Source of the DNA: Candidatus Enterococcus testudinis
GTDB lineage: Bacteria; Bacillota; Bacilli; Lactobacillales; Enterococcaceae
Direction of reading: 5' to 3'
DNA: 64,000 bases
Assembly: GCF_002140915.1 (NCBI RefSeq)
Contig: NZ_NGKU01000001.1
Span: 1,700,039-1,764,038 of the forward strand
Made by a program: the position numbers and the translations under genes. Below the pieces are notes generated by a model. The model had not been told where the DNA came from and ran no database searches. It was given only the letters and a program-made list of their open reading frames with translations. Of the stretch, positions 10,806-21,070 are shown one piece after another. Positions within the stretch are counted from its first letter, which is position 1, and each line of letters opens with the position of its first letter.

Positions 10806-11040
10806 GGCAACAAAAAAAGACGTGTCCTCTAAAAGGAACGACGTCTTCGTGTTACCATCCTCATTCGCAGCAATTTGCTGCGCACTCACTTCAATTAACG
10901 ACAAGAATACTGCCGACTGACGAATCAGTAAGCTCCAGAAGTGAAATTCATTTAGTGGATACAGGATCTGCTTGCAGTCTATGGCATATCTCCCTTGACT
11001 GATCCGGCTAAATTACTAGCTTCTATCATCGCTTTTTCAA
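10806..11040 (-). ncRNA. T-box leader of pheST (tRNA-Phe sensing)
   Basis: On the minus strand a long structured leader precedes pheS. It contains the T-box element GGATGGTAACACG (10860-10848), which pairs with the tRNA acceptor end. Directly after it comes a terminator, AGACGT/ACGTCT with a T7 tract (10847-10811). A TTC triplet in an unpaired-looking loop near 10945 is a good candidate for the Phe specifier codon. Uncharged tRNA-Phe should stabilise the antiterminator and switch on pheST. Confidence 0.9.
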
Positions 11041-11056
11041 CTATTCATTTAATGCT

Positions 11057-11085
11057 AGTTTACCTAAAAACTACACATAAATCAA
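11057..11085 (-). promoter_or_regulatory. Promoter of the pheST T-box transcript
   Basis: TTGATT, 17 nt, TAAACT on the minus strand. It overlaps the last codons of the upstream HxlR-type gene. Confidence 0.6.
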
Positions 11086-11402
11086 CTGCATTCTGACTCA
11101 GATACCCAATTTTCTGCCCAACGCTTCACACTCATCATACTATTTTCTAATGCGACCCCTCTTGGTGTCAAGCAGTATAGATTGCTTTCTTTGCAGACAA
11201 TGTCTTCCCGCTCTAGTTCTTTCAATCGTTCCACTAATACACGATCACTTACTTGAGGGATTTTATTGGCTAAGTCAACAAATCTTTGTTTGCCATCTTC
11301 AAGAAGGACATCAATGATCAAGCCATTCCACTTTTTCCCTAAAATCGAAAATGCTTTCTCGAACTTGGGACAAAGGGCATAATCCGTTTCTGCTTTTAAC
11401 AT
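11082..11402 (-). CDS. HxlR-family winged-helix regulator
   Basis: DNA-binding protein of 106 aa, typical for the family. The N-terminal Cys-Pro (C11, in ALCPKFEKAF) and the ILGKKWNGLII helix are family hallmarks. In relatives such as YodB and QsrR this Cys senses quinones or electrophiles. The start has GAGGTG upstream. Its promoter carries a palindrome at 11438-11452, suggesting autoregulation. Target genes are not evident; the flanking rexA and pheS genes are unrelated. A redox role is inferred from the Cys only. Confidence 0.85.
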   Translation of the reverse strand: MLKAETDYALCPKFEKAFSILGKKWNGLIIDVLLEDGKQRFVDLANKIPQVSDRVLVERLKELEREDIVCKESNLYCLTPRGVALENSMMSVKRWAENWVSESECS

Positions 11403-11423
11403 TCTCCATCACCTCTTTTGTTT

Positions 11424-11452
11424 ATTATAGCACATTGCTTACGAATTGTAAG
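11424..11452 (-). promoter_or_regulatory. Promoter and operator of the HxlR-type gene
   Basis: TTACAA, 16 nt, TATAAT on the minus strand. The perfect palindrome CTTAC-GAATT-GTAAG (11438-11452) covers the -35 box, an arrangement expected for autorepression. Confidence 0.55.
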
Positions 11453-11466
11453 AAACACGGCTTGTC

Positions 11467-14400
11467 TCAAGAAAAATCAAGGACCTTTTGCGCGCGCAAT
11501 AAGACAAGGAACGTCTGGCGAACAGGTTTGTGCAACGCTTTTTCAAGGGCTTGACTATACAATTTCAACTGTCCATAATAACGATCTTTCATTTTTTGGA
11601 TCATCTGTTCTTCGTTGCCGAATGTATCATCAGTTTTGAAATCATACAAAATGATTTCATCTGGTAATTCGATATAGCCATCAATGATGCCATGGATCAA
11701 TAGTTGTGCATCCGGTTCATCGAATCCTTCAAAAATCGTATCCGCCTCTTTCAGCATCGAAAATGGCTGTTCTCGTTTGACCCTATTTGAATACTGCAAC
11801 ACTTTTTCACCTAGTTCAGTATGATAAAACCATAAAATACTCTCGCGGTCAATTTGTTTGGCGATTTCTTCAGAAAAAAATCGGTTTTCTACCAATTGAT
11901 CAATTAGACCTGTCAAGGATTCTCGTGTAGGTGTTTCCCCCAACGGCAGCATCTGCAGAACCGTATGGGTCGCTGTACCGATCGTTGCCGCCTGTGGTTC
12001 AATGTCTTGCATAAATTTTGGTGTAGCCAACGTGTCTTGAACATAGCGGTGTTGCTGCTGTGTTTTTTCTGATGCGCTTTGCCAAGCCAGCAATGTCGTC
12101 TGTTGGTCATCAGGATCATTGTACAACCGTTTTAATTCTGACACAGATTGATAACTGGTCGTTTCTGTTGCTTTAGGGTACATGTACTGATAGGCTAAAC
12201 GCTTCGTCAAATCATCCAAAGCAACGTCATTGCTGCTTTCGACCTCTGTTTCTTCTGTCACTTCAAGGGGGGCGCTTTCTACGGAAAGTGCCTCTTGATT
12301 CCACCAAGTGATCGAGAAATGGGCCGGATGATGAATCGTTCGCTTACGATCCGTCGCTTCTGGGAAGACGGCTTCCATATCGGGGTGACGCATCAATGTC
12401 CGACCGATCCAGTCCATCAAACTTCCCCGCGCCACCAAGCGCAATGCCGGATCAAGGACAAGGTCTTTTTGAGTCAAGCCTGCCTGCCAAGCTTTGAAGC
12501 CTTCTTCTTGGTTTTTGTAAGAACCAACCAAATAAAGTTTCTGCTCTGCTCTGGTCAGCGCTACATAGAGCTTACGCATTTCTTCTGAGAGCGCCTTTTT
12601 TAAACGAACCTGTTTGATTGCTTGGAAGGGCAGGGTTTCATACTTGATATTTTCGGCAGCATCGATGTATTGAATGCCAGCACCGAGACTTTCTTCAAAG
12701 ATATATCGTTTTTGAAAGTCTTGATAATTGAAGAACTTTGTCGTATCCAGCAAAAAGACCACTGGAAACTCTAATCCTTTGCTGGCGTGAACTGTCATGA
12801 CGCGGACGGCATTTTCGACGGGTGTAGCCAATGGTTCCGCAAGGTCTTTGTTCTTTTCCTGCATCTTTTCCACAAAACGAATAAATTGGTACAAGCCGCG
12901 AAAACTGCTTTTTTCATACTTCTCTGCGCGATGGATCAATGCTACAAGATTTGCATAACGCTGCTGACCTGCCGGCAAGCCGACCACGTAATCCAAGTAA
13001 GCAGTTTCTTGATAAATACGCCATAATAAATCCGGAATCGTACTGCGGCGTGCGTCTTCACGCCATTGCGCAAGAGCGGTCAAAAAATCGCGGACACGTT
13101 GAGCCAATACAGTTTCTTCTTGCAAATGTTCTTGATGATAGGTCAGCAACGCAGCGTAATATTCCCCCATGCGATCCGCCATACGGATCTCAGCCAATTG
13201 ATCTTCGGTCAGCCCAACTATCGGCGAGCGCAATACAGCAACCAACGGGATGTCTTGATACGGATTATCAATGATCTGCAACAGCGAAACGATCGTTTGG
13301 ATTTCTGTTGCTTGAAAATAGTTTTGGGCGTCGTTGACAGCCAATGGCAAACCGAATTTTTTGAAGACATCCAAGATGACCAGATTGTTCTTTCTTGTCG
13401 GTGTCAACAAGACGATATCACTGTAGGTAACTGGTCGATTTTCTTTGGTTTTTTTGTCGTAGATCATAAACTGATCATCGATCAACCCGCGAATTTTCAA
13501 TGCGGTGATATGCAATTCACCTTCTGTTTTGTCATCAATCAATGAAGGTGCATCACCTTGTTCTTTTTCATAAAGCAAGATTTCTGTCTGATACGCATCG
13601 CTGTCAGGAAAATGTGGGAATCCCGTCACTAAGGCAGCCGCCTCATCATAAGGGATTTGTCCAACACGGGTATCCATTAATTGTTGAAAAACCAAATTGG
13701 TAAAATCTAAGACATCGGAACGGGACCGGAAATTTTCCGCCAAAACGATCCGGCGACCACCCTTCTCCGTTTCAAAATCCATGTATTTTTCAATAAAGAG
13801 CGTTGGATCTGCTAAACGAAAGGAATAGATCGATTGTTTGACATCACCGACCATAAACATATTGCCAGGATTGCTGTCTACTTGCCGGACCCAGTACAAC
13901 AGGGCTTCTTGCAAACGATTGACATCTTGGTATTCGTCTACCAATACTTCAGCAAAGCGATCACGGTAATACACAGCAGCCTCGTTGCCATCACCTGACC
14001 CTTGCAAAATCTGCAACGCAAAATGTTCTAGATCATTAAAGTCTAAGCGTCCTGTAGCCAATTTGCGTTCTTGAAAAGCAGCCATAAACGCTGCCGTCAT
14101 TTCTGCCATTTTGTCCACGATCGGTGCTGATTTTTCCAACAGGCCAATCATGTCTGCCGGTGGATAAGGAAAGTATGCTTTCAACTGCTCGACCATTTTT
14201 TTGGCATCATCTCGTAACGGCTTGATCTCTTGCGACAATTCTTTTTGTTCTGCTTTGCGAAAGCTTGGATAGCGGGCGTAATTCGGTTTTTGGATACTTT
14301 CATAGAAGCCGTCTACTTGATCCGCTTGAACCATTGCTTGCAGCTGCTCAACCAATGAGAGATCTTGCTGCAATACAGCAGCCGCTTTGTCCATCTCAGG

Positions 14401-15147
14401 CGAAGGATCGGCTAAGTCTTTGGCAGCAGTGACCAAAGAATGCGCGGTCTGCAAAGTATCTTGTAACATGGGCTTGATGAGTGATCGATACAGCGGTTGA
14501 TCCGCAAAAGTACCCGCTACTAGGTATTGGTCTGCCAAATGTTGCAACCAATGAATCGGATCTGGATTGGCACGGGCAAAATCATATAATGACATGATCA
14601 GATCACCAACCCCTTCGTCCGAGCGATCGCTGGCAAAGTTTTCAGTTAGTTTGAAAAACGCTTCGTCATTTTCTTCATATTGCTGATCCCGCAATTGAGT
14701 CCAAATCTCTTCTTTCATCAGCAGTGTTTCCGTTTCATCCGTTAGCATACGAAAATTCGGATCTAGATCGATCAAATAATAAAAGCGTCGAATCACTGTC
14801 AAACAAAATGCATGCAATGTCGAGATGTTTGCTGTGGGAAGCAGCTGCAATTGACGCACAAAATGCTGACGCCGTTCTGGGTCACTTTCTTGATTGATGG
14901 CCTCGTGCAAAGCCTGTTCGATCCGTTCTTTCATTTCTCTGGCCGCAGCTTCGGTAAAGGTCACGATCAACAAAGCATCTACTGTCGTGCCAGCTTTCAG
15001 CTTTTCAATGACACGCCGCACCAAAACGGTCGTTTTCCCGGAACCAGCCGAAGCAGAGACCAATAGGTTGTCCCCATGGTCAAAAATAGCTTGCCACTGA
15101 GTATCCGTAAAGGTTTCATTTTGCGGTTTTAAAGGGATCTTACTCAT
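11467..15147 (-). CDS. rexA: ATP-dependent helicase/nuclease subunit A (RexA/AddA)
   Basis: Helicase-nuclease subunit that resects double-strand breaks for RecA loading; 1226 aa. Walker A SAGSGKTT is near residues 34-41, the UvrD-type motif VDEYQDVN follows in the middle, and further SF1A motifs such as TVHASKGLEFPVV come later. The C-terminal RecB-like nuclease is seen in HGIIDGYIEL and LYDFKTD. Its start overlaps the rexB stop by 8 nt, so the two subunits are translationally coupled. No terminator is visible between its stop and the hxlR promoter. Confidence 0.95.
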   Translation of the reverse strand: MSKIPLKPQNETFTDTQWQAIFDHGDNLLVSASAGSGKTTVLVRRVIEKLKAGTTVDALLIVTFTEAAAREMKERIEQALHEAINQESDPERRQHFVRQLQLLPTANISTLHAFCLTVIRRFYYLIDLDPNFRMLTDETETLLMKEEIWTQLRDQQYEENDEAFFKLTENFASDRSDEGVGDLIMSLYDFARANPDPIHWLQHLADQYLVAGTFADQPLYRSLIKPMLQDTLQTAHSLVTAAKDLADPSPEMDKAAAVLQQDLSLVEQLQAMVQADQVDGFYESIQKPNYARYPSFRKAEQKELSQEIKPLRDDAKKMVEQLKAYFPYPPADMIGLLEKSAPIVDKMAEMTAAFMAAFQERKLATGRLDFNDLEHFALQILQGSGDGNEAAVYYRDRFAEVLVDEYQDVNRLQEALLYWVRQVDSNPGNMFMVGDVKQSIYSFRLADPTLFIEKYMDFETEKGGRRIVLAENFRSRSDVLDFTNLVFQQLMDTRVGQIPYDEAAALVTGFPHFPDSDAYQTEILLYEKEQGDAPSLIDDKTEGELHITALKIRGLIDDQFMIYDKKTKENRPVTYSDIVLLTPTRKNNLVILDVFKKFGLPLAVNDAQNYFQATEIQTIVSLLQIIDNPYQDIPLVAVLRSPIVGLTEDQLAEIRMADRMGEYYAALLTYHQEHLQEETVLAQRVRDFLTALAQWREDARRSTIPDLLWRIYQETAYLDYVVGLPAGQQRYANLVALIHRAEKYEKSSFRGLYQFIRFVEKMQEKNKDLAEPLATPVENAVRVMTVHASKGLEFPVVFLLDTTKFFNYQDFQKRYIFEESLGAGIQYIDAAENIKYETLPFQAIKQVRLKKALSEEMRKLYVALTRAEQKLYLVGSYKNQEEGFKAWQAGLTQKDLVLDPALRLVARGSLMDWIGRTLMRHPDMEAVFPEATDRKRTIHHPAHFSITWWNQEALSVESAPLEVTEETEVESSNDVALDDLTKRLAYQYMYPKATETTSYQSVSELKRLYNDPDDQQTTLLAWQSASEKTQQQHRYVQDTLATPKFMQDIEPQAATIGTATHTVLQMLPLGETPTRESLTGLIDQLVENRFFSEEIAKQIDRESILWFYHTELGEKVLQYSNRVKREQPFSMLKEADTIFEGFDEPDAQLLIHGIIDGYIELPDEIILYDFKTDDTFGNEEQMIQKMKDRYYGQLKLYSQALEKALHKPVRQTFLVLLRAQKVLDFS

Positions 15148-18100
15148 GCTCTTCCTCCCTTAAGCGTTGTATAATTTCTTCTTTAGATAAGTTTTCTAAT
15201 CTATGGTAGTCATTTTCTTTTAACAAAACATCAAATTCGCAGATACTGCGGAAGGGACAAAATTCACACGCACGCTTCTTATCCTTTATTTTGTAAGAAG
15301 GATTCAGCGCGATATCCCCACTAAGCAGCCTTTCAGCACTTTGTTGCATATTTTTGCGATTGTGCCCCCGCAGCAAGTCCAACTCATCCTCGGTATAAAA
15401 CTTGTTCTTGGCTTGAGCTGTTTTTTGATACACATCATTTTTGTCTTTGCGAATAGGAAAGATCAGTGAATTCTTGCTGGTTTCTACTTCTTGGTCTAGT
15501 AATGGGAATACGGATGGCTCGTCTATGAATAATCCATCGTATTTAAAGCGTTTCAGCCGTTCATCCTCATCGGCTTCTTGACCATCTAATAATGGGTCAT
15601 GCACATGCAGATAATAGGCACCGGCAGGATGAACATTGGTGGAGCCAACCAATTGCACAGCATCTGTCAACGCAACATCCAAATAAGTGATCAACTGCAT
15701 CGCCAACCCATAATAGGCTTCTGACAAATCAAAATCTCGGCTGCTGGATTTGTAATCCACAACAGATAGCCATTGTTCTTCCTCACTTTGCGCGGTGTCT
15801 ACCCGGTCGATTTTTCCCCGTACATGAAGTTCCCCCCCCGAACTTAATGGCAATTCAATACCATTGATGCCATTGGAACCTGCAATCTGACCGAATAATA
15901 CTTCTGTTTTTTCCGGTGAAAAATGCATTTTCTGACCTTGTCGCATCAAAGCCCAGGCCACTCGTTGAATGGTTTTGCCCAACTGATAACGTATAAAGTT
16001 CATCCGCGCAGAACTTGTGAGTAAGCGATAGCGGCTTTCACCGAATATTTCTTGCAAGACTGCTTCCACAAACTGTGTTTTCTGATCAGCAGTCAATTGT
16101 ATCAATGAGATATTTTCCGTGATCAGTACTTTGACAAAACGGTCTAACGCATCATGGAAAAACTCTCCAGTCATGGCTGGACTCAAGCCATAAATATCAC
16201 GTTCCTTCAGACGCAAACCATAACTAACAAAATATTTATATTCACATTGATAGAAGGTCTCCATCTGCGAAATCGAACTGTAGATCGACGAACCATAAAG
16301 TGCAGCTGCTTGGTCTTGTGACATAGGAACGGGTATATTCTGATGGGTCTGACTCTCAAAGACTTTATGCGCCAAATCATGCCACTGGGTAGCCAATAAT
16401 CGCTGCTTAAGTGTTTGCCAAACAGACGGTAAATGCATTTTGTTTTTGTTGGCCTGTTGGCTCAGATTATTGATTTGATAAATCAAACTACGGTACGTGC
16501 CGACATAATAGTCTGGCGGACTGGTCAAGGACAAGAACCCACGGTCGACAAAGCGGCTAGTTGTCCGCTGCGTGATCCGTTCTAAATAGGGAGATTGTTT
16601 GATATTTTGCTGTGTATCGAAATTACAAGCATAGGACAAATACAAATGATCTGTTGCTGACAGTAATATCCCATAAAACAAGAACGGTTCTTTGACGCTG
16701 CCTTCAATGATCGTATCTCGCAGATATTTTTCTCCAGCAAAGTGCTGATTGAATTGTTGTCGCTCTTCATTGGTCAGCAATGTATGGTTCTCGATTTTTC
16801 TCGGCAGTGCACTTTCATTCAAACCTAAAGCAAAAGTGATTTTACTTTGTCGAGGACGCGCGAGGTCATGGCGGTTGATGTTGACTTGATCGATGGCCGT
16901 CGGGATTTTGCCGAAAGTGACAGTTTCTAACCCTGTCATCACAATATCTTCAAACAAATCAACATCAAAAGGATCTTCACCATATACGGTGATATATTCA
17001 TCCAAGAGATCCATCAATGCCTGCCACGCTTGCTCATGATTGCGGGCTTGATCTAGCTTCCCTTGATCGATTGCTTGGTCCCGCCAATACCGCAATTGCG
17101 TGTCGACACCAGATTGAATCAAAAATAAATACAGCCCTTTCACAGCCTCTTGATTGGTTTTCACTTGGGTCAAAGCTTGTAAACTGTCCGCAATGTCTGT
17201 CCGAAAAGCCTGTCGCAACTGATTGGTGTATGCCGTCAGTTCAGAGATAGCTGTTTGTTCTTGTGCATCAATTGAATAGGCTGCCAAAGTCCAATCTTCC
17301 GCTCTGGTCCAAACTGCACCTTGGAAATCGTGGGCCAACGCTTGATTCTCCGTCATATCTGTCAGCTGTCGGAAACGATCCCGAGCCGCCTGCCAATCTC
17401 CTTCTTCTTGAAACGAATGGGGCAAATACAATTCGGTCCGTAATAGACGAAAGACATCCCGTAGACGGTACCCATATTGCCTGCAAGCAAAAAAAGCGTT
17501 TAAGAATTCAACCAAAGGATGTTGCGCCATCATTTGTTCTTCATCTATATAGAAAGGAATCTCATATTCCGTAAATATTTTGGGGATATATTGATGATAG
17601 ATCTCTGGTTCTGCAACCAGCAACTGAATATCCCGATAGCGCATAGGCGAGGCGTCATTTTTTTCACTCATCAAACGACGGATCTCAGCTGCGATTTGCC
17701 GGACTTCTTCTTCAGGATTACCCATTTTCCATAATGACAAGTGGGGTTCTAAAGCTGACTTTTGCTGATAATGTCCTTGAGATTGCGTTTCCCGCCAGAA
17801 GGTTTCTAATTCAAGGTACGCTGCCTTTTGCACTGATTGACTGTCCATCGGCGGCAATTTCTGATCAAGATACAACTTGATTCCGTTCTCTTTGGCATAT
17901 TGGAAAAATTGAAAATAACTGCGCCCAGCTTCATAGAACAAATCCAAAGGCGATGGCAATCCGTTCGTATACGGACGATCCAGCATTAAATCAATGGCTA
18001 CATGCCCTTTCTCCATCAATACATTGATCAATTGTTGTTCTTGCGTTGAAAAAGTTGAGAACCCATTGATTACAAACAATGTCTTGCTCAAATCAGGCGT

Positions 18101-18727
18101 ATAGCGGTTGGGGCTGTCATTTGACATAGAAAGGTCGTGTGCATCTCCAGTTAAATACCGAGTCAATAATGTGATTGGCTGATCTACTTGCACCCCACGC
18201 TCTAGCAATTCCGTTTCAAAGCGTTGAAATATGGCCGCTAATTCTGAGAACTTGCGGGTGGCATCCGTATGGCTGTCGATCAAACCGCCTCCTGCCAATA
18301 AATCGGCGACACTCAGTTGACTCGTATGCATTTCTTGATAAAAGGCCAATAACTGCTGCACAAACCCATTTTTGTTGATTTCACCACGGTATAAAATCAA
18401 TTCTTCTTCCATGTCCAACAATAATTTGCGCATGATCATCGTTGCACCATTTTCAGAAAGCGCCCCTTGAGACAATAATCCTGTTTGCTGCAAATAATAC
18501 CAAGCCAAGCGATAAAAACTATAGATTTGCCCGCGGATCGATGCGAAATCTCCTGATTGTGTTGCTTTCAACCCTTGCAAGATTTCTCTCTCGCGTTCGA
18601 ATTTGTTGTAGTTTGGCACGAGGAAGAACACGTCTTGCTGTTCTTCTTGCAGCCACTCTTTAGCCACAGTGATTATGGCTTGTTCGTGGTCGCTGCGGCC
18701 GTCGCCGATAATAAATCGTAGACTCAT
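15140..18727 (-). CDS. rexB: ATP-dependent helicase/nuclease subunit B (RexB/AddB)
   Basis: Partner of RexA, 1195 aa. The C-terminal nuclease motif VVDYKSSSRD is present. Four cysteines, one in FYQCEYKYF and three in ACEFCPFRSIC near the end, match the iron-sulfur cluster that pins the nuclease domain in AddB. The N-terminal P-loop position reads IIGDGRSDHEQ and lacks the GKS/T of B. subtilis AddB, as usual for the RexB branch. AAGGAG is 6 nt before the ATG. First gene of rexBA. Confidence 0.95.
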   Translation of the reverse strand: MSLRFIIGDGRSDHEQAIITVAKEWLQEEQQDVFFLVPNYNKFEREREILQGLKATQSGDFASIRGQIYSFYRLAWYYLQQTGLLSQGALSENGATMIMRKLLLDMEEELILYRGEINKNGFVQQLLAFYQEMHTSQLSVADLLAGGGLIDSHTDATRKFSELAAIFQRFETELLERGVQVDQPITLLTRYLTGDAHDLSMSNDSPNRYTPDLSKTLFVINGFSTFSTQEQQLINVLMEKGHVAIDLMLDRPYTNGLPSPLDLFYEAGRSYFQFFQYAKENGIKLYLDQKLPPMDSQSVQKAAYLELETFWRETQSQGHYQQKSALEPHLSLWKMGNPEEEVRQIAAEIRRLMSEKNDASPMRYRDIQLLVAEPEIYHQYIPKIFTEYEIPFYIDEEQMMAQHPLVEFLNAFFACRQYGYRLRDVFRLLRTELYLPHSFQEEGDWQAARDRFRQLTDMTENQALAHDFQGAVWTRAEDWTLAAYSIDAQEQTAISELTAYTNQLRQAFRTDIADSLQALTQVKTNQEAVKGLYLFLIQSGVDTQLRYWRDQAIDQGKLDQARNHEQAWQALMDLLDEYITVYGEDPFDVDLFEDIVMTGLETVTFGKIPTAIDQVNINRHDLARPRQSKITFALGLNESALPRKIENHTLLTNEERQQFNQHFAGEKYLRDTIIEGSVKEPFLFYGILLSATDHLYLSYACNFDTQQNIKQSPYLERITQRTTSRFVDRGFLSLTSPPDYYVGTYRSLIYQINNLSQQANKNKMHLPSVWQTLKQRLLATQWHDLAHKVFESQTHQNIPVPMSQDQAAALYGSSIYSSISQMETFYQCEYKYFVSYGLRLKERDIYGLSPAMTGEFFHDALDRFVKVLITENISLIQLTADQKTQFVEAVLQEIFGESRYRLLTSSARMNFIRYQLGKTIQRVAWALMRQGQKMHFSPEKTEVLFGQIAGSNGINGIELPLSSGGELHVRGKIDRVDTAQSEEEQWLSVVDYKSSSRDFDLSEAYYGLAMQLITYLDVALTDAVQLVGSTNVHPAGAYYLHVHDPLLDGQEADEDERLKRFKYDGLFIDEPSVFPLLDQEVETSKNSLIFPIRKDKNDVYQKTAQAKNKFYTEDELDLLRGHNRKNMQQSAERLLSGDIALNPSYKIKDKKRACEFCPFRSICEFDVLLKENDYHRLENLSKEEIIQRLREEEHE

Positions 18728-18808
18728 AATTGGCTCCTTTCCTAATCAGATCGTCACATTTCGTTCGATCCTTTGATGGTTGTTTAACATATGTATTCCA
18801 TTGAATCA

Positions 18809-19345
18809 TCACTCGTTTAAGCGGCCAAAATCAGCGATGGGCCAAAACACAAACACCACATCTCCCAGCACCGCCGACGCATCGATCAGCCCTAATTGCC
18901 GACTATCTTTTGAAATACGTCGATTGTCGCCCAAGACCAAAAGTTTTCCCTCTGGCACTTCTGTTTCGTCAAATAATGACATATCGAAATCATCTGTCAA
19001 GGGAAATCCATCTTGGAGATTGGCTTTAAAGTCGTCTAAATAGGGTTCATCATAGGCGGTTCCGTTGATATATAACATGTCATCCTGATAGACCACTTGA
19101 TCCCCCGGCAAACCGATGACCCGCTTAATATAGTTTTTACCCGAATCATCTGGTGCGACAAAAGTGATTATATCAAAATGTTCGATGTCTGTTTGTTTCA
19201 ATGCAATCACCCGCTCACCATCATGCAAGGTTGGGTCCATCGAATCTCCTTTGACGATCACTGGTGTAAATACATACTGGCGGAGTAAAAAAAGAAAAGT
19301 CGCGAAAATCGCAATAAATCCAATTGTTTTCAATACTTCTTTCAT
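18809..19345 (-). CDS. lepB: Type I signal peptidase
   Basis: Membrane-anchored serine protease that removes signal peptides outside the membrane; 178 aa. One N-terminal transmembrane helix (about 6-21) is followed by the catalytic Ser S35 in KGDSMDPTL and the general base K74 in NYIKRVIGLPGD. The C-terminal box GDNRRISKDSR is complete. An AAGGA site lies about 12 nt before the ATG. It lies 81 nt upstream of rexB on the same strand; cotranscription is possible but no functional link is known. Confidence 0.94.
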   Translation of the reverse strand: MKEVLKTIGFIAIFATFLFLLRQYVFTPVIVKGDSMDPTLHDGERVIALKQTDIEHFDIITFVAPDDSGKNYIKRVIGLPGDQVVYQDDMLYINGTAYDEPYLDDFKANLQDGFPLTDDFDMSLFDETEVPEGKLLVLGDNRRISKDSRQLGLIDASAVLGDVVFVFWPIADFGRLNE

Positions 19346-19563
19346 ATCATTTTCGCATCCTTAACTGTTGCTTCATTTTAATTTCTTGCCTAAAATCGAA
19401 CAAACATTCTTATTTATTTTAACATAAAACGGCACAAACGTGAGAGAAAGGAAAACTTTCTTTAGAAAAATTTGATGGCCCGCTTCCTTGCATATAAATT
19501 GTCAGATCAGCGAATCCATGCTACGGTTTTATACGTAGGATAAATTTGAAAGGAAGTGCCAAT

Positions 19564-21015
19564 GTGAACAGACAATTACCAGAAGTACCGACAAAATTAT
19601 TGATCAATGGCAAATGGATCGAGGGCAGTCAAGAAGCAGTAGCTGTGATTGATCCGGCAACCAACGAAGAACTGGTCAAAGTCAGTCAAGGAAGCACGAA
19701 GGAAACCAAAGACGCAATCGATGCTGCTGCGAAAGCGTTCGCTACTTGGTCCCGCATCTCCCCTAAGGAACGTGCCGACCATATGAACAAAATAGCTGAT
19801 TTGATGGCTGAAGAAAGTGACCGATTGGCGCTGATCATGAGTTTGGAACAAGGGAAACCTGTGAAAGAAGCAGCCGCTGAGATTCAATCGAATGTCGAGA
19901 ATTTTCGTTGGAATGCGGCTGAAGCACAACGTGTCTATGGCGAAGTCATTCCAGCACCCGAAGAAAATCATTGGTTGGTCCGCAAAGAAGCCATAGGTGT
20001 CGTAGGTGCAATTACACCATGGAACTTCCCATCCAATATGATCGCACGCAAAATCGCTCCGGCGATCGCCGTCGGATGTACATTAGTTATGAAACCATCA
20101 AAAGAAACCCCGCTTTCTGCTTTAGCACTAGGTGATATTTTCCAACGTGCTGGGTTGCCAGACGGTGTAGTCAATATTCTGTTAGGTTCTTCGGCTGAGA
20201 TTGGCAAAGAATTGACCGAAAATGAAATCGTCAAAAAAATCACCTTTACTGGGTCAACTGAAGTCGGCATGAAACTTTACGAGCAAGCCGCGCCTACCTT
20301 GAAAAAAGTTTCTATGGAGTTAGGTGGCCATGCACCATTCATCGTCTTTAGTGATGCGGATATCTCCTTAGCTGTCGATAAATTGATTGCGGCGAAATTT
20401 AGAAACAACGGCCAAGTATGTACCTCACCCAATCGCATCTTTGTAGAAGCGTCGATCAAAGAAACATTTACCACACGTTTACTCGAAAAAATGCAAGAGG
20501 TCACCGTTGGATTTGGTACCGATGATCCCACCGTTGGCCCAATGATCAATGAGGCTGGCGTAGATAAAGTTGTCGATCAATTAGCAGACGCCACAAAGAA
20601 AGGCGCCACCATTTTAGTTGGTGGTCATAAGATGACTGAAGCTCCCTATGCGAAGGGAAATTTCTTCGAACCAACTGTGATCGATGGGATTACACCGGAT
20701 ATGGACATGTATTACGATGAAACGTTTGGACCAGTCATTCCATTGATTGTTTTCGATGATCGTGAAGCAGTAGTTGAAGCTGCCAATGATACCGTTTTTG
20801 GCCTTGCTTCTTACTTCTTCTCAACCAACTTGCAAACCATTTCCAATACTGCGCAAAAACTGCAATATGGTATGGTCGGTGTCAATGATATTGCCATCTC
20901 TAATCCCGCAGCACCCTTTGGCGGTGTCAAGCATTCAGGGTTTGGCCGTGAAAACGGCAAATATGGACCTGAAGAATATGTGACCGTTAAATTTATTGCC
21001 ATTGATGCACAATAA
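19564..21015 (+). CDS. gabD: NAD(P)-dependent aldehyde dehydrogenase, succinate-semialdehyde type
   Basis: Oxidises an aldehyde to an acid; 483 aa. Catalytic C286 (NNGQVCTSP), E252 (MELGGHAPF), N154 (TPWNFP) and cofactor-binding K177 (KPSKETPL) are all present. The family pattern fits succinate-semialdehyde dehydrogenase, but the true substrate cannot be read from sequence and no GABA or succinate gene is nearby. The GTG at 19564 with AAAGGAAG upstream is chosen over an in-frame TTG at 19546. Monocistronic, ending at the hairpin 21032-21056. Confidence 0.88.
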   Translation: MNRQLPEVPTKLLINGKWIEGSQEAVAVIDPATNEELVKVSQGSTKETKDAIDAAAKAFATWSRISPKERADHMNKIADLMAEESDRLALIMSLEQGKPVKEAAAEIQSNVENFRWNAAEAQRVYGEVIPAPEENHWLVRKEAIGVVGAITPWNFPSNMIARKIAPAIAVGCTLVMKPSKETPLSALALGDIFQRAGLPDGVVNILLGSSAEIGKELTENEIVKKITFTGSTEVGMKLYEQAAPTLKKVSMELGGHAPFIVFSDADISLAVDKLIAAKFRNNGQVCTSPNRIFVEASIKETFTTRLLEKMQEVTVGFGTDDPTVGPMINEAGVDKVVDQLADATKKGATILVGGHKMTEAPYAKGNFFEPTVIDGITPDMDMYYDETFGPVIPLIVFDDREAVVEAANDTVFGLASYFFSTNLQTISNTAQKLQYGMVGVNDIAISNPAAPFGGVKHSGFGRENGKYGPEEYVTVKFIAIDAQ

Positions 21016-21031
21016 ATACAGCCGTACAAGA

Positions 21032-21056
21032 AGTCCAGTGGTAAGCTGGGCTTTTT
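21032..21056 (+). terminator. Terminator after the aldehyde dehydrogenase
   Basis: AGTCCAG pairs with CTGGGCT (one G-U) around a 7-nt loop and is followed by TTTTTG. Confidence 0.7.
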
Positions 21057-21070
21057 GTTGAGCATTTTTA

